Source of the DNA: Gammaproteobacteria bacterium
GTDB taxonomy: Bacteria > Pseudomonadota > Gammaproteobacteria > Thiomicrospirales > Thiomicrospiraceae
Direction: 5' to 3'
Assembly: GCA_014763665.1 (NCBI GenBank)
Contig: JACXUY010000002.1
Coordinates: forward strand, 1-64,000
Length of the DNA: 64,000 nt
In this document: one piece after another, positions 17,255-25,831 of the stretch
Numbering within the stretch: position 1 is the stretch's first letter
How the letters are laid out: each line of letters starts with the position of its first letter
The notes under the pieces: generated by a model
The model's input: only the letters and a program-made list of their open reading frames with translations
The model's database searches: none
Told to the model about the DNA's origin: nothing
Program-made: the position numbers and the translations under genes

Positions 17255-18645
17255 TATTCATCCATCCAACCACTACCCTGAGCAAAGTTCTCAAAGCGTG
17301 TAAACTCACCCATAAAGGTCAACAACACTTTACCAATAGGACCATTACGCTGTTTACCAATAATCACTTCAGCGACCCCTTTTTGATCCGTATCAGGGTG
17401 ATAAACTTCATCACGATAAATAAACAAAATAATATCCGCATCCTGCTCAATGGCACCTGATTCGCGCAAATCCGACATTTTAGGTCGTTTATCGGGACGT
17501 TGCTCCAAACTACGATTCAGCTGAGACAAGGCAATAACCGGTAATTCAAGTTCTTTTGCCAGCGCTTTCAAAGAACGCGAAATTTCTGAAATTTCCTCGG
17601 TACGGTTATTATTTGGTGAATTACCCCGCATTAACTGTAAATAGTCGATAACAATTAAGCCAATATCATGCTCTCGCTTGAGCCGTCGTGCTCTAGCACG
17701 CAATTCTAAAGGAGAAAGGCCAGCCGTTTCATCGACATAAATAGGCGCATCCGTTAAACGCGCAATCGCCGAAGTTAAACCAGACCAGTCTTGTTGTGAT
17801 AATTGCCCTGTGCGTAATTTCTGTGCTTCAATATGACCAACGGAAGAAATCATACGCATCATTAACTGCTCACCGGGCATTTCTAAACTGAATACGGCTA
17901 CGCCTTTTTTACCCTTAATGGCAACATTTTCGGCAATATTCATGGCAAAAGTGGTCTTACCCATCGAGGGACGCCCAGCAACAATGACTAAATCACCTTT
18001 CTGCAGACCAGCTGTTTTGGCATCAAAATCCTCATAATAGGTCTGAATACCGGTTACCTGATTGGGGTTTTCATAGAGATCACTAATGCGCTCAACACAC
18101 AGTTTGAGCAAGTCTTTACTGCTCGCATAGCTTTTTTTATCCGATTGACCTTGCTGCGCCACATCAAAGATCAGCTTTTCAGCCGTATCAATCACATCCA
18201 GCGCGCTTCTTCCTTCGGGTAAAAACGCCATATTCACCGCTTCCGTACCCGCTGTAATCAACTTACGTAACAAGGCTTTCTCGCGCACAATTTGTGCATA
18301 CACCCGAATATTGGCGGCACTGGGTGTCGAGCTTTCTAGCGAAGCCAGATACGCAATGCCACCTGCCTCTTCAAGCAAATCATGACTTTTAAGCACATCG
18401 GCAAGCGTCACTAAATCAAAAGAAATGGATTTTTGCGCCAACTGAAACATGGTACGCCAAATTAACTGATGGGCATGACGGAAAAAATCAGCTTCGGTTA
18501 AGGTTTCAGCAACATGATCCCAACTGCCGTTATCAATTAACAAACCACCCAATACTGACTGCTCAGCCTCAATCGCATGGGGTGGCGTTTTTAACTGTTC
18601 AGACAATTGCGTCAAAGGTGTATCAGTAGCTTGTACTTTGGCCAT
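17254..18645 (-). CDS. dnaB: Replicative DNA helicase
   Basis: Hexameric 5'-3' helicase that unwinds DNA ahead of the replisome. The 463-residue protein has the N-terminal primase-contacting domain opening with TPPHAIEAEQSVLGGLLID, a linker, and the RecA-like domain with Walker A GRPSMGKTTFA and VIDYLQLM as Walker B region. No intein is present. A TATAAT lies about 70 bases upstream of the ATG, with a poor -35. The rplI terminator separates it from rplI. Confidence 0.98.
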   Translation of the reverse strand: MAKVQATDTPLTQLSEQLKTPPHAIEAEQSVLGGLLIDNGSWDHVAETLTEADFFRHAHQLIWRTMFQLAQKSISFDLVTLADVLKSHDLLEEAGGIAYLASLESSTPSAANIRVYAQIVREKALLRKLITAGTEAVNMAFLPEGRSALDVIDTAEKLIFDVAQQGQSDKKSYASSKDLLKLCVERISDLYENPNQVTGIQTYYEDFDAKTAGLQKGDLVIVAGRPSMGKTTFAMNIAENVAIKGKKGVAVFSLEMPGEQLMMRMISSVGHIEAQKLRTGQLSQQDWSGLTSAIARLTDAPIYVDETAGLSPLELRARARRLKREHDIGLIVIDYLQLMRGNSPNNNRTEEISEISRSLKALAKELELPVIALSQLNRSLEQRPDKRPKMSDLRESGAIEQDADIILFIYRDEVYHPDTDQKGVAEVIIGKQRNGPIGKVLLTFMGEFTRFENFAQGSGWMDE

Positions 18646-18749
18646 ATAAAAAAGAGTTCACTTATCGTTAGGCGACCAGTTCAATGCAAAAACAGGTCAA
18701 AAATAATATGGCTATTATAGCTGTTTGCAGCTGAAATGCTTAACCAAAG

Positions 18750-18779
18750 AAAAAAGAAAAGGGCCTTCCGGCCCTTTTC
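18750..18779 (-). terminator. rho-independent terminator after rplI
   Basis: On the minus strand GAAAAGGGCC and GGCCCTTTTC form a perfect 10-bp stem with a GGAA loop, followed by TTTTTT. It lies 26 bases past the rplI stop and ends the rpsF-rpsR-DUF2232-rplI transcript. Confidence 0.9.
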
Positions 18780-18804
18780 ATTCAATCAATGTAATGCGAG
18801 CGAA

Positions 18805-19251
18805 TTAAGCTGCTTTAACATCAACCGTAATGGTCGTGTTCACGTCAGCGTGTAACGCCAAAGTCAATTCAAACGTACCAACAACGCGAATCGCACCATT
18901 TGGCATTTGAACTTGACGACGCTCAACAGTGAAGCCTTGAGTTGCCAAAGCGTCAACCACGTCTTGCGTGCCAACTGAACCGAATAACTTACCTTCGTCA
19001 CCTGCTTTCGCTTCGATGACCGCCACCAAACCTTGCATTTTTTCATGCAACGCTTGTGCATCTGCTAACGCTTGAGCTGCAGCAGCTTCAAGTTCAGCAC
19101 GACGCGCTTCGAAAACTTCTACGTTAGCCGCAGTTGCCATTTTCGCTTTACCATTAGGAATCAGGAAGTTACGTGCGTAACCACCTTTAACGGACACCAC
19201 ATCACCCATGGCGCCCAATCCTTTAACTTTTTCCATCAGAATGACATTCAT
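18805..19251 (-). CDS. rplI: 50S ribosomal protein L9
   Basis: L9 binds 23S rRNA domain V near the L1 stalk and limits frameshifting. The 148-residue protein has the N-terminal signature MNVILMEKVKGLGAMGDVV with GYARNFLIPNGKA, a long Ala/Glu-rich connecting helix (about 40-80), and the C-terminal domain with EGKLFGSVG. The ATG is preceded by AGAGGAACAGACA. It is last in the rpsF operon. Confidence 0.97.
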   Translation of the reverse strand: MNVILMEKVKGLGAMGDVVSVKGGYARNFLIPNGKAKMATAANVEVFEARRAELEAAAAQALADAQALHEKMQGLVAVIEAKAGDEGKLFGSVGTQDVVDALATQGFTVERRQVQMPNGAIRVVGTFELTLALHADVNTTITVDVKAA

Positions 19252-19266
19252 TGTCTGTTCCTCTAT

Positions 19267-20169
19267 CTAGGATTGTGAATCCGACGCGATTTTATCGCGC
19301 CAGTTTATCCAATTTTCTAACCAACCAAGCGTAGCCACCATCATCATCATCTGCGGTAACACGCCCAATAATACATAAATCAGTATTAACCAACCCTTGC
19401 TGACTTGTTTCACCCTTTGCCAAAAATGAATCAGCGCCAAGCCTTGCAACATAAACACCAAGCTCAATACACCTAAGGCATCTTGAATCAGTAGCTGCTC
19501 TGGCATAAACAACACCAGTAATAACATCAACGCCATCAACCCAGCCAAAGTATTACCCAAGGCAATACCTTGAAATTCTGCTGAAAAAGGTGTCATGTCA
19601 TACAAGCGCGTTTGCCACCAACGTGCTAGCAATAGCATACTGATCCATACCATTAACAGTCCCATCGCCACTAACATCGTTAGCACGGCCGGCAACTGCT
19701 CGATCAGTAAGCTGGTAGCTTGTGGTTCAATCACTAATCCTTGCGTTTGCCAACCTTCAAGCAACTGTCGCATGGTTTCAAGCCAAAAGGCCTCAGGAGA
19801 GCCTACCCAGAGATAGGTCAAAACTAACGCTAACAACATCAGCCCTGTCGCAACTTGCAACATGCGTGACAAGGATGCAGATGCACCCAAAACCACAGCC
19901 AAAGCAAATGCGGGCAACCAGAACTCCAGCAAAGCTAGACCAACTGCAGACCACTGATCGGTAAACACCGCCAATAAAGCCGCACCAGCTAAACTCGCCA
20001 ATAACACTCTGCTACCCGGCACTAAGCCAGCCGCAAGGGTTACTAAAGCGATTGCTGCACCCGAAAGCACGCCAAAAGGTGAAAGAACAAGGGTTGCTGC
20101 ACCTAGCATCACTGACCACACAAGTGCCTGTTGCGGCGACTTCATGATGGCGTTAGCTAAAAACAGCAT
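19267..20169 (-). CDS. DUF2232 / YybS-like integral membrane protein
   Basis: About 300 residues with eight or so hydrophobic helices and short loops, ending in a basic tail. The DUF2232 family is often encoded between rpsR and rplI in gammaproteobacteria, exactly as here; its function is unknown to me. The ATG at 20169 is chosen over a TTG two codons earlier. The 15-base gap to rplI indicates one operon. Confidence 0.8.
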   Translation of the reverse strand: MLFLANAIMKSPQQALVWSVMLGAATLVLSPFGVLSGAAIALVTLAAGLVPGSRVLLASLAGAALLAVFTDQWSAVGLALLEFWLPAFALAVVLGASASLSRMLQVATGLMLLALVLTYLWVGSPEAFWLETMRQLLEGWQTQGLVIEPQATSLLIEQLPAVLTMLVAMGLLMVWISMLLLARWWQTRLYDMTPFSAEFQGIALGNTLAGLMALMLLLVLFMPEQLLIQDALGVLSLVFMLQGLALIHFWQRVKQVSKGWLILIYVLLGVLPQMMMMVATLGWLENWINWRDKIASDSQS

Positions 20170-20197
20170 AATCAATTAATACTTAATTTAACGGATA

Positions 20198-20422
20198 TTA
20201 TTTGTGCTGATCAGAAAACGGCAACAAGGCTAAGTAGCGCGCACGTTTGATGGCTGAAGCCAACTGACGCTGATAGCGAGCACTTGTACCCGTAATACGA
20301 CTTGGAACAATTTTACCTGTCTCGGTAATATAGCCCTTTAACAAAGAAACATCTTTGTAGTCGATTTCTTTAGTTGCATCTGAACTAAATTTACAAACTT
20401 TTTTACGATAAAAACGTGCCAT
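20198..20422 (-). CDS. rpsR: 30S ribosomal protein S18
   Basis: S18 forms a heterodimer with S6 on the platform of the small subunit. The 74-residue length is typical, with the [12 protein letters not shown]-terminus, [19 protein letters not shown] and the [14 protein letters not shown]-like RNA-binding segment. It follows rpsF by five bases. Confidence 0.97.
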   Translation of the reverse strand: MARFYRKKVCKFSSDATKEIDYKDVSLLKGYITETGKIVPSRITGTSARYQRQLASAIKRARYLALLPFSDQHK

Positions 20423-20427
20423 CTTGA

Positions 20428-20805
20428 TTACTCCTCACTACCGCGACGTTCTGAATCACGCTCACGACGTTCACCGCGCTCGCTGCTTTCACGACGCATC
20501 ATCGGAGATTCTTCCGTGATGGCTTCATCGCGTTGCATAATCATGTTACGCAATACTGCATCGTTGTAATAGAAAGCATTATCAAGCTCTGCCACGACTT
20601 CTGGAGTCGCTTCGATATTCATCAGAATATAGTGCGCTTTGTAAGCTTTCTTGATTGGGTAAGCCAATTGACGACGACCCCAATCTTCTAAACGGTGAAT
20701 CTTACCGCCCTTGCCTTCAATAACGGCACGGTAACGGTCTACCATAGAGGTTACTTGCTCGCTCTGATCAGGGTGAACAAGAAACACAATTTCATAATGA
20801 CGCAT
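20428..20805 (-). CDS. rpsF: 30S ribosomal protein S6
   Basis: S6 binds the 16S rRNA platform together with S18. It opens [18 protein letters not shown], has the [20 protein letters not shown] core, and a charged Arg/Glu-rich tail (about residues 100-125), of the type modified with extra glutamates in E. coli; here the tail ends in RGSEE, compatible with RimK action but unproven. It is the first gene of the operon. The ATG has AAGGAGCATTC upstream. Confidence 0.97.
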   Translation of the reverse strand: MRHYEIVFLVHPDQSEQVTSMVDRYRAVIEGKGGKIHRLEDWGRRQLAYPIKKAYKAHYILMNIEATPEVVAELDNAFYYNDAVLRNMIMQRDEAITEESPMMRRESSERGERRERDSERRGSEE

Positions 20806-20953
20806 GAATGCTCCTTATGGATCAATGTATTAATTTACATGAGTCAACACCAAAAACCTCTGTTGACAAGGAGGATGTACTCTCAAAAAGTACAAGCGCG
20901 AGATTCTAACACGCTAGTCCCGCTTTAAGCAAGCAAATAAGCGTCTCAGGTCA

Positions 20954-20982
20954 TTGACTTAGTATTTGATTAGCATTAAAAT
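20954..20982 (+). promoter_or_regulatory. Sigma-70 promoter of rpmJ
   Basis: TTGACT (20954-20959), 17-base spacer, TAAAAT (20977-20982). Both boxes are one base off consensus. I see no Zur-like palindrome around it, so zinc control, known for zinc-free L36 paralogues in other species, is not indicated by sequence. Confidence 0.75.
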
Positions 20983-21009
20983 ACTTAAATAAATTGACCG
21001 AGGTACCCC

Positions 21010-21135
21010 ATGAAAATTCTATCTTCTTTGAAATCTGCTAAAACGCGTCATAAAGACTGTCAAGTTGTTCGTCGCCGTGGTAAGGTTTATGTAATTTGCA
21101 AAACCAACCCTAAATTCAAAGCACGTCAACGTTAA
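21010..21135 (+). CDS. rpmJ: 50S ribosomal protein L36, zinc-free (YkgO-like) form
   Basis: A 41-codon gene opening [17 protein letters not shown] and ending with the L36 core [16 protein letters not shown]. Canonical zinc-binding L36 is 37-38 residues, starts MKVRASVK and has three Cys and one His forming a zinc ribbon. Here only C17 and C30 remain, so it is the longer, zinc-independent type. In species having both types, this one replaces the zinc form under zinc shortage. Its own consensus-like promoter and terminator make a single-gene unit, which suggests constitutive expression. Whether a zinc-type copy exists elsewhere cannot be seen here. Confidence 0.93.
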   Translation: MKILSSLKSAKTRHKDCQVVRRRGKVYVICKTNPKFKARQR

Positions 21136-21155
21136 CTCCTGACGACGTAGAATGC

Positions 21156-21184
21156 AAAAAGCGACCAACTGGTCGCTTTTTTGT
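21156..21184 (+). terminator. rho-independent terminator after rpmJ
   Basis: AAAAAGCGACCA pairs with TGGTCGCTTTTTT around a two-base loop with a T run, 20 bases after the rpmJ stop. Confidence 0.9.
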
Positions 21185-21189
21185 TTTAA

Positions 21190-21353
21190 GGATCTCTGAA
21201 AACCGCCTAGCTGAGATTGAGTGAAAACGTGATGAGAGACACTTAGACAAGGCAAAAATGCACGGAAAAAGGCAAGGTTACACGGAGTAAATGCGTTTTG
21301 AGTACATTGTTAACACAGTATAAGTGGATCGGAATAGTTTTCACCCAATCTCA
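21190..21353. repeat. Probable family 2 repeat with 17-bp inverted arms, between rpmJ and comEC
   Basis: Arms TGAGATTGAGTGAAAAC (21212-21228) and GTTTTCACCCAATCTCA (21337-21353) are inverted copies matching at 16 of 17 positions, 108 bases apart. The interior has CAAGGCAA, GGAGTAAATG, TTTTGAGTAC and TAACACAGTA, a diverged version of the family 2 order seen at 34586-34742. The right arm directly abuts the comEC stop codon. Confidence 0.55.
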
Positions 21354-23459
21354 TCACTCCTGCGGATGATAAAACCGCTGATTAGCCGGCTTATAAGCCT
21401 TGAATAGTGAAAACCCTTGCTCACTGATTTGCCAGGTCATCGCACCTTGCTGTTGCGTGCTAAAAGACTGTTGCGCCCAACCCGAACGAACTGGACTACC
21501 CGCACTAATCCACAAATCCACCTTGCCAGAAGATGCGCTGGGTTTTGTGCTAAGTGCGGGGGCAATAATGGGCAGATGATGTGGCCAGTCATTGGCTTTA
21601 GGCGTTTGCCAACTCAGCGCAAAGGCAGGTAATTGAGCTTTAGGGTTCATCATCAACCAACACTGTCCCTGATCCGACCACCAACCTTGTATCGGTAAGG
21701 CGTCGGTTGCCGATGCCATTTTGCCCTGTAAGCAAGACTCGCTCGATAGTGTCTGTTCGACGCTCATGCGTTGCTTGAGCACATTCAGTCCTTTTTGCCC
21801 TGCTTCGCTGTTATCGCTCATTACCACACCCGCTAAACGCTTTACGCCCAAGGCCGTTAAACTGGGTAAAATAATGGTTTCCATGCTATGCGACTTGCCA
21901 TGCTGACTGCCCGTACCCATTAACCAATCACCTTGTGGCGTTTGCCACACTGCTACCAATTCATGACGACCCATATCGAGCAGCGTCAAGCGCTGGGTAT
22001 TGTCTGGTAAGCCATGCCACCAAGCCGTTGGCGAGAGCAACAAAACGGCCATTGGCCAAGTGGCAATTTCACTAAGCATCGCCCAGACTAACGCCCATAA
22101 CTGCTCAGTCAGCTGACTTAATAGCGTTGCTAAGCTGGGAAGGATCCAAGCCAGCAAGGCAATGATTAACAGCAAAGGAACCAGCAACCATTCAATAATC
22201 GGCGCTGTAAGTAAATTGGCTAAAGCGGAATAAGTCGGAATCTGTTGAAAAAACAGCAGTAAAAATGGCGCTAATAATAGACTCATGCCCAGATGCAACA
22301 ATACTAAACGCTGCAGCCGTCCCCCTTCTATGGTCAACATCCACAACAAGATAGCCGTAGCAATAAATGACAACCAAAAACCGACTTGCATCACTGCGCC
22401 CACATCCCACAGCAGCACCGCAATTAACGCCCAAGACAGAGTAAGCACAGGATGCAAGGAACGTTTTAGCCACACCGCCATCATCAGCATGACAAACATA
22501 ATCAAGGCACGTTGTACCGGCACATTCATACCCGCCAAAAAGGCAAAACCCACCGCAGCAAATAAGGCAACCAGCGATGCCACTAACACGGCTGGATAGC
22601 GCTGTGAAGGCGCTAATTTCCACAGAGCTAGTCCTAAAAACCACGCCAAACCCGCCACAAGGGTAATATGCGTACCCGACACCACTGCCATGTGCAGGGT
22701 GCCGGTATCACGTAATACGCGCCACTGTTCGTCGGTCACGGCACTCACCTCACCCAACACCAAAGCAACCGACAAACCCGTAAAATCACTATCGGCAGGC
22801 AATACCGATAACAGCTTTTGCATGGCCAACCAACGCCACGACTGCCAATGCCAGCTGCTTTCACTGGGTTCTGAAGCCGTCAATCGGACTACCGTCCCAG
22901 TTGCTTGAATATTTTGCGCAAACAGCCAAGCGGCAAAGTCGATACCAGCAGGGTTATAACGGCCTTGCGTTTCGCGCAACCTTAGCTCAACCGACCACTC
23001 CTCACCGGCCAGCGGCTCTCTTCCTTTGGGAAAAGTTAATAAAACTTTGGCATGGGTTAACGCAGGAGAAGGAGAATCCACTAATCGCGTTAACACTGAC
23101 CAACCCAACGCGGTAGGTTTGGCAATACCATCCACCAACACTTGGGCGGGAAAGGTTGTATTCAGCCAAATAGGTGGGATGCTCTGCGCCTGCCAGTGCA
23201 ACATACGTTCATGCATCAGCCCACCGCCTAATGCAACACCTAACAACACATAAGCGATGACACGCTGCGTTGTTTTAAACCACAAGATTATCGATAACAA
23301 CCCCATGCCAACCCAGAGTAAACGCCAGGTGGGTTCGGGTGTTTCGCTTAATTGCGCCAAACCGATGGCACTGGTGGTCATCGCCAGCGCCAGCCAGAAC
23401 ACCCAGGGACGGTAGCGGCGAAAAGAGGCTAACTCGTTAAGCGCTGAGCGACTCGTCAT
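21354..23459 (-). CDS. comEC: DNA internalisation protein ComEC/Rec2
   Basis: ComEC forms the inner-membrane channel through which single-stranded DNA enters during natural transformation. Roughly 700 residues: N-terminal DUF4131 with two membrane helices, an OB-like soluble part, the Competence domain with about ten helices (VVSGTHITLVAGLAWFLGL is the conserved motif), and a C-terminal metallo-beta-lactamase-like domain. In that last domain the expected DVGQGD reads DMGRHE and the SHxHxDH metal site reads MSDNSEAG, so its metal ligands are gone. The ATG at 23459 is used (a TTG lies three codons earlier); it overlaps the preceding Lon-type gene. Competence itself cannot be inferred from this gene alone. 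Confidence 0.93.
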   Translation of the reverse strand: MTSRSALNELASFRRYRPWVFWLALAMTTSAIGLAQLSETPEPTWRLLWVGMGLLSIILWFKTTQRVIAYVLLGVALGGGLMHERMLHWQAQSIPPIWLNTTFPAQVLVDGIAKPTALGWSVLTRLVDSPSPALTHAKVLLTFPKGREPLAGEEWSVELRLRETQGRYNPAGIDFAAWLFAQNIQATGTVVRLTASEPSESSWHWQSWRWLAMQKLLSVLPADSDFTGLSVALVLGEVSAVTDEQWRVLRDTGTLHMAVVSGTHITLVAGLAWFLGLALWKLAPSQRYPAVLVASLVALFAAVGFAFLAGMNVPVQRALIMFVMLMMAVWLKRSLHPVLTLSWALIAVLLWDVGAVMQVGFWLSFIATAILLWMLTIEGGRLQRLVLLHLGMSLLLAPFLLLFFQQIPTYSALANLLTAPIIEWLLVPLLLIIALLAWILPSLATLLSQLTEQLWALVWAMLSEIATWPMAVLLLSPTAWWHGLPDNTQRLTLLDMGRHELVAVWQTPQGDWLMGTGSQHGKSHSMETIILPSLTALGVKRLAGVVMSDNSEAGQKGLNVLKQRMSVEQTLSSESCLQGKMASATDALPIQGWWSDQGQCWLMMNPKAQLPAFALSWQTPKANDWPHHLPIIAPALSTKPSASSGKVDLWISAGSPVRSGWAQQSFSTQQQGAMTWQISEQGFSLFKAYKPANQRFYHPQE

Positions 23460-25083
23460 CGTGTTCAACAGGCAAAGGGTTCATTTGTTCTAAAGCCTGC
23501 AATACACGCGCATTCACCTGCTCTGCAGGAACACCGGTCATCATAGCGAGGGCTTCATCTAAATGCACAACCGGATAAACATGAAACTGCCCCGCTTCAC
23601 AAGCACGACGAACGTCTTCAGCCAACATTAACGATTGACAATTCACGACTGGAATCAGCACGCCTTGCGAACCGGTTAAGCCACGCATGGCGCACAGACG
23701 GAAAAAACCTTCGATTTTTTCATTAATACCGCCCACCGCTTGCACATCACCAAACTGATTAATCGCTCCCGTCACGGCAATATCTTGACGCAGCGGAATT
23801 TGCGCAATCGACGACAACAACGCCAAAGTTTCAGCCGCCGAAGCACTGTCGCCCTCCACGCCTTCGTAAGTCTGTTCCATCACCACGCTGGCAGTCAGCG
23901 CCATACTACGCGAGCGCATAAATCGACCACGCATGTAGCCTTGCACAATGAGCATGCCTTTACTATGAATGGGGCCCGCCAAATCGACTTCTTTCTCAAT
24001 ATCGACCAAGCCATCGTTACCGGGCGAGGTTTGCGCACTGATTTTAACTGGCTGACCAAAAGCCATACGACCTACTTCATACACCGTCAACGCATTCACT
24101 TGACCGACTGCCTCTCCCTTAGTCGCAATGGACAACCAACCCGCCGTAATCGCTTGACGATACTCAGCCTCTAGCCGCCCTGCTTCATAACGGTCATTGT
24201 CCATGGCCAGCGTTAACGCAGGCACATCAATCTGCTCATGCCCTAATTGAATGGCTTCGTCTTGCGCTCGCAACAACAAGGCTTCGAGCTGATCCATGCG
24301 AAGCGCCAAGCGTGTCGCATCCTCGGCCAAACGCGATGCATAATCACAACAAAGCGCCAAGGCTTCAGCCGATACATTCATCACCAAATCCGATTGACAA
24401 CGGGCTAACAGCACCGACATCAGCGCTTGCTCCATCTCAGTTGTACGTGGCGCAAAATCTTCAAACTCAACCAAACGCTCGAATAGCACCACCACATCAC
24501 TGTCTGCCTCTTCCAACGCAAAAAAATGGTGCGCTTCGCCTACCAACACCAAACGTAGCTGAATCGAACAATCATTCACTAAAGGCAAGGTTTCACTGAG
24601 ACGATGCCCCTGCACTGAGTACCAATCATCAGCAGACAATCTACCCGTTTGCAAAACCCCTTTAATCACTTGCCACAAGCCAGTCGCTTGCAGCAAAGAA
24701 GCAACGCGAATAATGAGAAAGCCACCATCAGCACGATGCAACACACCTTCACGAACGTGGTTACCTACCGCTGTTCCCAAAAGCTGCGCCAAAGAAATCG
24801 AAGGCTCATAAACCACTGGCATGGTGCGACCTGTCAACACATATTGACTCGCTGCCAAAGCCTCTATTTCAGCCACCAGCCAATCGCGCCAAGCTTCGAT
24901 ACCTTCATCCATTACCATCACATGCTTTTGCCGACGCGAACGCAAAAAAGCGGTTAACGCAGAGGTAGCTCGCGGGTGTAAAACAGAAATACCCGTTAAA
25001 GCAGGCTCAATGGAAGCTACGCCTTCTGGGCTGGTGTGCGTGTAGAGGTGTTCACTGGTTAAAGCAGTTATCGAAGTTGGCAT
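23437..25083 (-). CDS. Lon-family (S16) protease with eroded ATPase domain, YcbZ-like
   Basis: The C-terminal third is a Lon proteolytic domain: Ser in GDSASAAETLALLSSI, then GAINQFGDVQAVGGINEKIEG with the catalytic Lys, forming the Ser-Lys dyad. The N-terminal 340 residues align in layout with the AAA_32 module of LonB-like proteins, but no Walker A is present: the expected P-loop place reads HVMVMDEGIEAW, and the Walker B region reads GGFLIIRVAS. The 548-residue length and this erosion match the YcbZ type of E. coli rather than the ~800-residue active LonB-like proteins (family knowledge, from memory). Substrates are unknown. It is directly upstream of, and overlapping, comEC. Confidence 0.85.
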   Translation of the reverse strand: MPTSITALTSEHLYTHTSPEGVASIEPALTGISVLHPRATSALTAFLRSRRQKHVMVMDEGIEAWRDWLVAEIEALAASQYVLTGRTMPVVYEPSISLAQLLGTAVGNHVREGVLHRADGGFLIIRVASLLQATGLWQVIKGVLQTGRLSADDWYSVQGHRLSETLPLVNDCSIQLRLVLVGEAHHFFALEEADSDVVVLFERLVEFEDFAPRTTEMEQALMSVLLARCQSDLVMNVSAEALALCCDYASRLAEDATRLALRMDQLEALLLRAQDEAIQLGHEQIDVPALTLAMDNDRYEAGRLEAEYRQAITAGWLSIATKGEAVGQVNALTVYEVGRMAFGQPVKISAQTSPGNDGLVDIEKEVDLAGPIHSKGMLIVQGYMRGRFMRSRSMALTASVVMEQTYEGVEGDSASAAETLALLSSIAQIPLRQDIAVTGAINQFGDVQAVGGINEKIEGFFRLCAMRGLTGSQGVLIPVVNCQSLMLAEDVRRACEAGQFHVYPVVHLDEALAMMTGVPAEQVNARVLQALEQMNPLPVEHDDESLSA

Positions 25084-25168
25084 GGGATCCTATTGGCTGG
25101 AATTTTAATGATTGAACCGTTATTCTATCGCAATCGTTAATCTTATCGCTATTTTTTAGGAGTGAGTT

Positions 25169-25660
25169 ATGCCTTCATTTGATATTGTTTCAGAAGTCGA
25201 TAAACACGAATTAGCCAATGCAGTCGATCAAGCCAACAAAGAAGTGACTTCACGCTTCGACTTCAAGGGTACCAACTCTAACTTCACGCTAGACGATAAA
25301 GAAATGGTCGTTAAGCTATTGACTGAATCCGAATTTCAACTTAATCAAATGTACGACGTGCTCACCGCCAAGCTGGTGAAACGCGGCATTGATACCCGTG
25401 CCATTGAGCGTAAAGATGCGGATATTCAACTGAAAACCGCCAAGCAAAATATCATTATTCATCAAGGTATTGATGCCGCCTTAGCGAAAAAAATCACTAA
25501 GGCAATTAAAGATAAGAAACTAAAAGTACAAGCGGCTATTCAAGGTGAAACGGTACGCGTAACGGGTAAAAAACGTGATGATCTTCAAGAAACCATTGCC
25601 ATGTTACGCGCCATGGATGAGCTTGAACGCCCGCTGCAATTCAATAATTTTCGTGACTGA
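25169..25660 (+). CDS. yajQ: YajQ-family cyclic-di-GMP/nucleotide-binding protein
   Basis: A 163-residue protein of the UPF0234 family, found to bind c-di-GMP in Xanthomonas and nucleotides or RNA elsewhere. It opens MPSFDIVSEVDKHELANAVD, with the conserved TSRFDFKGT and a repeated ferredoxin-like fold ending in LQETIAMLRAMDELERPLQFNNFRD. The AGGAGTGAGTT before the ATG is a strong ribosome site. It stands alone; the next 530 bases hold a candidate RNA gene. Confidence 0.95.
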   Translation: MPSFDIVSEVDKHELANAVDQANKEVTSRFDFKGTNSNFTLDDKEMVVKLLTESEFQLNQMYDVLTAKLVKRGIDTRAIERKDADIQLKTAKQNIIIHQGIDAALAKKITKAIKDKKLKVQAAIQGETVRVTGKKRDDLQETIAMLRAMDELERPLQFNNFRD

Positions 25661-25681
25661 TAATTTTTATTATTTCAGTGC

Positions 25682-25710
25682 TTGACAATATAAGAAGCTG
25701 GTAATATCAT
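25682..25710 (+). promoter_or_regulatory. Sigma-70 promoter of an ORF-free transcript
   Basis: Perfect -35 TTGACA (25682-25687), 17-base spacer, -10 TATCAT (25705-25710, five of six). Confidence 0.75.
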
Positions 25711-25716
25711 TGGTCC

Positions 25717-25831
25717 ACCTTAGCAAGAGGATATATTAACCCTTTTGCGACGGTGTTGTGAGCGTTTACCATTTTTACCAGTTTCCTCTGGTTAACTTGT
25801 GGGTTTAGCCTGGCTTTGGTCAGGCTTTTTA
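25717..25831 (+). ncRNA. Candidate small RNA of about 115 nt, function unknown
   Basis: The region has a near-consensus promoter, no open frame with a ribosome site, and a strong terminator (AGCCTG, eight-base loop, CAGGCT, then TTTTTATTT) at 25807-25831. Predicted start is near 25717. Internal complementarity includes AGAGGA (25726-25731) with TCCTCT (25784-25789), and TTAACC (25736-25741) with GGTTAA (25790-25795); these two pairings cross, so they are either alternative folds or a pseudoknot. It does not look like 6S RNA, SRP RNA, RNase P RNA or tmRNA. It could also be a 5' leader that ends prematurely, but the next gene is 365 bases away. Confidence 0.55.

Noticed and set aside
20806-20953. 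Possible promoter and S6:S18 autoregulatory leader before rpsF
   Set aside because: TTGACT-like boxes exist but no well-spaced -10, and I could not confirm the known S6:S18 binding fold by eye.
22192-22644. 150-codon ORF overlapping comEC in another frame on the same strand
   Set aside because: comEC frame carries all conserved motifs; the alternative is Cys-rich and unstructured.
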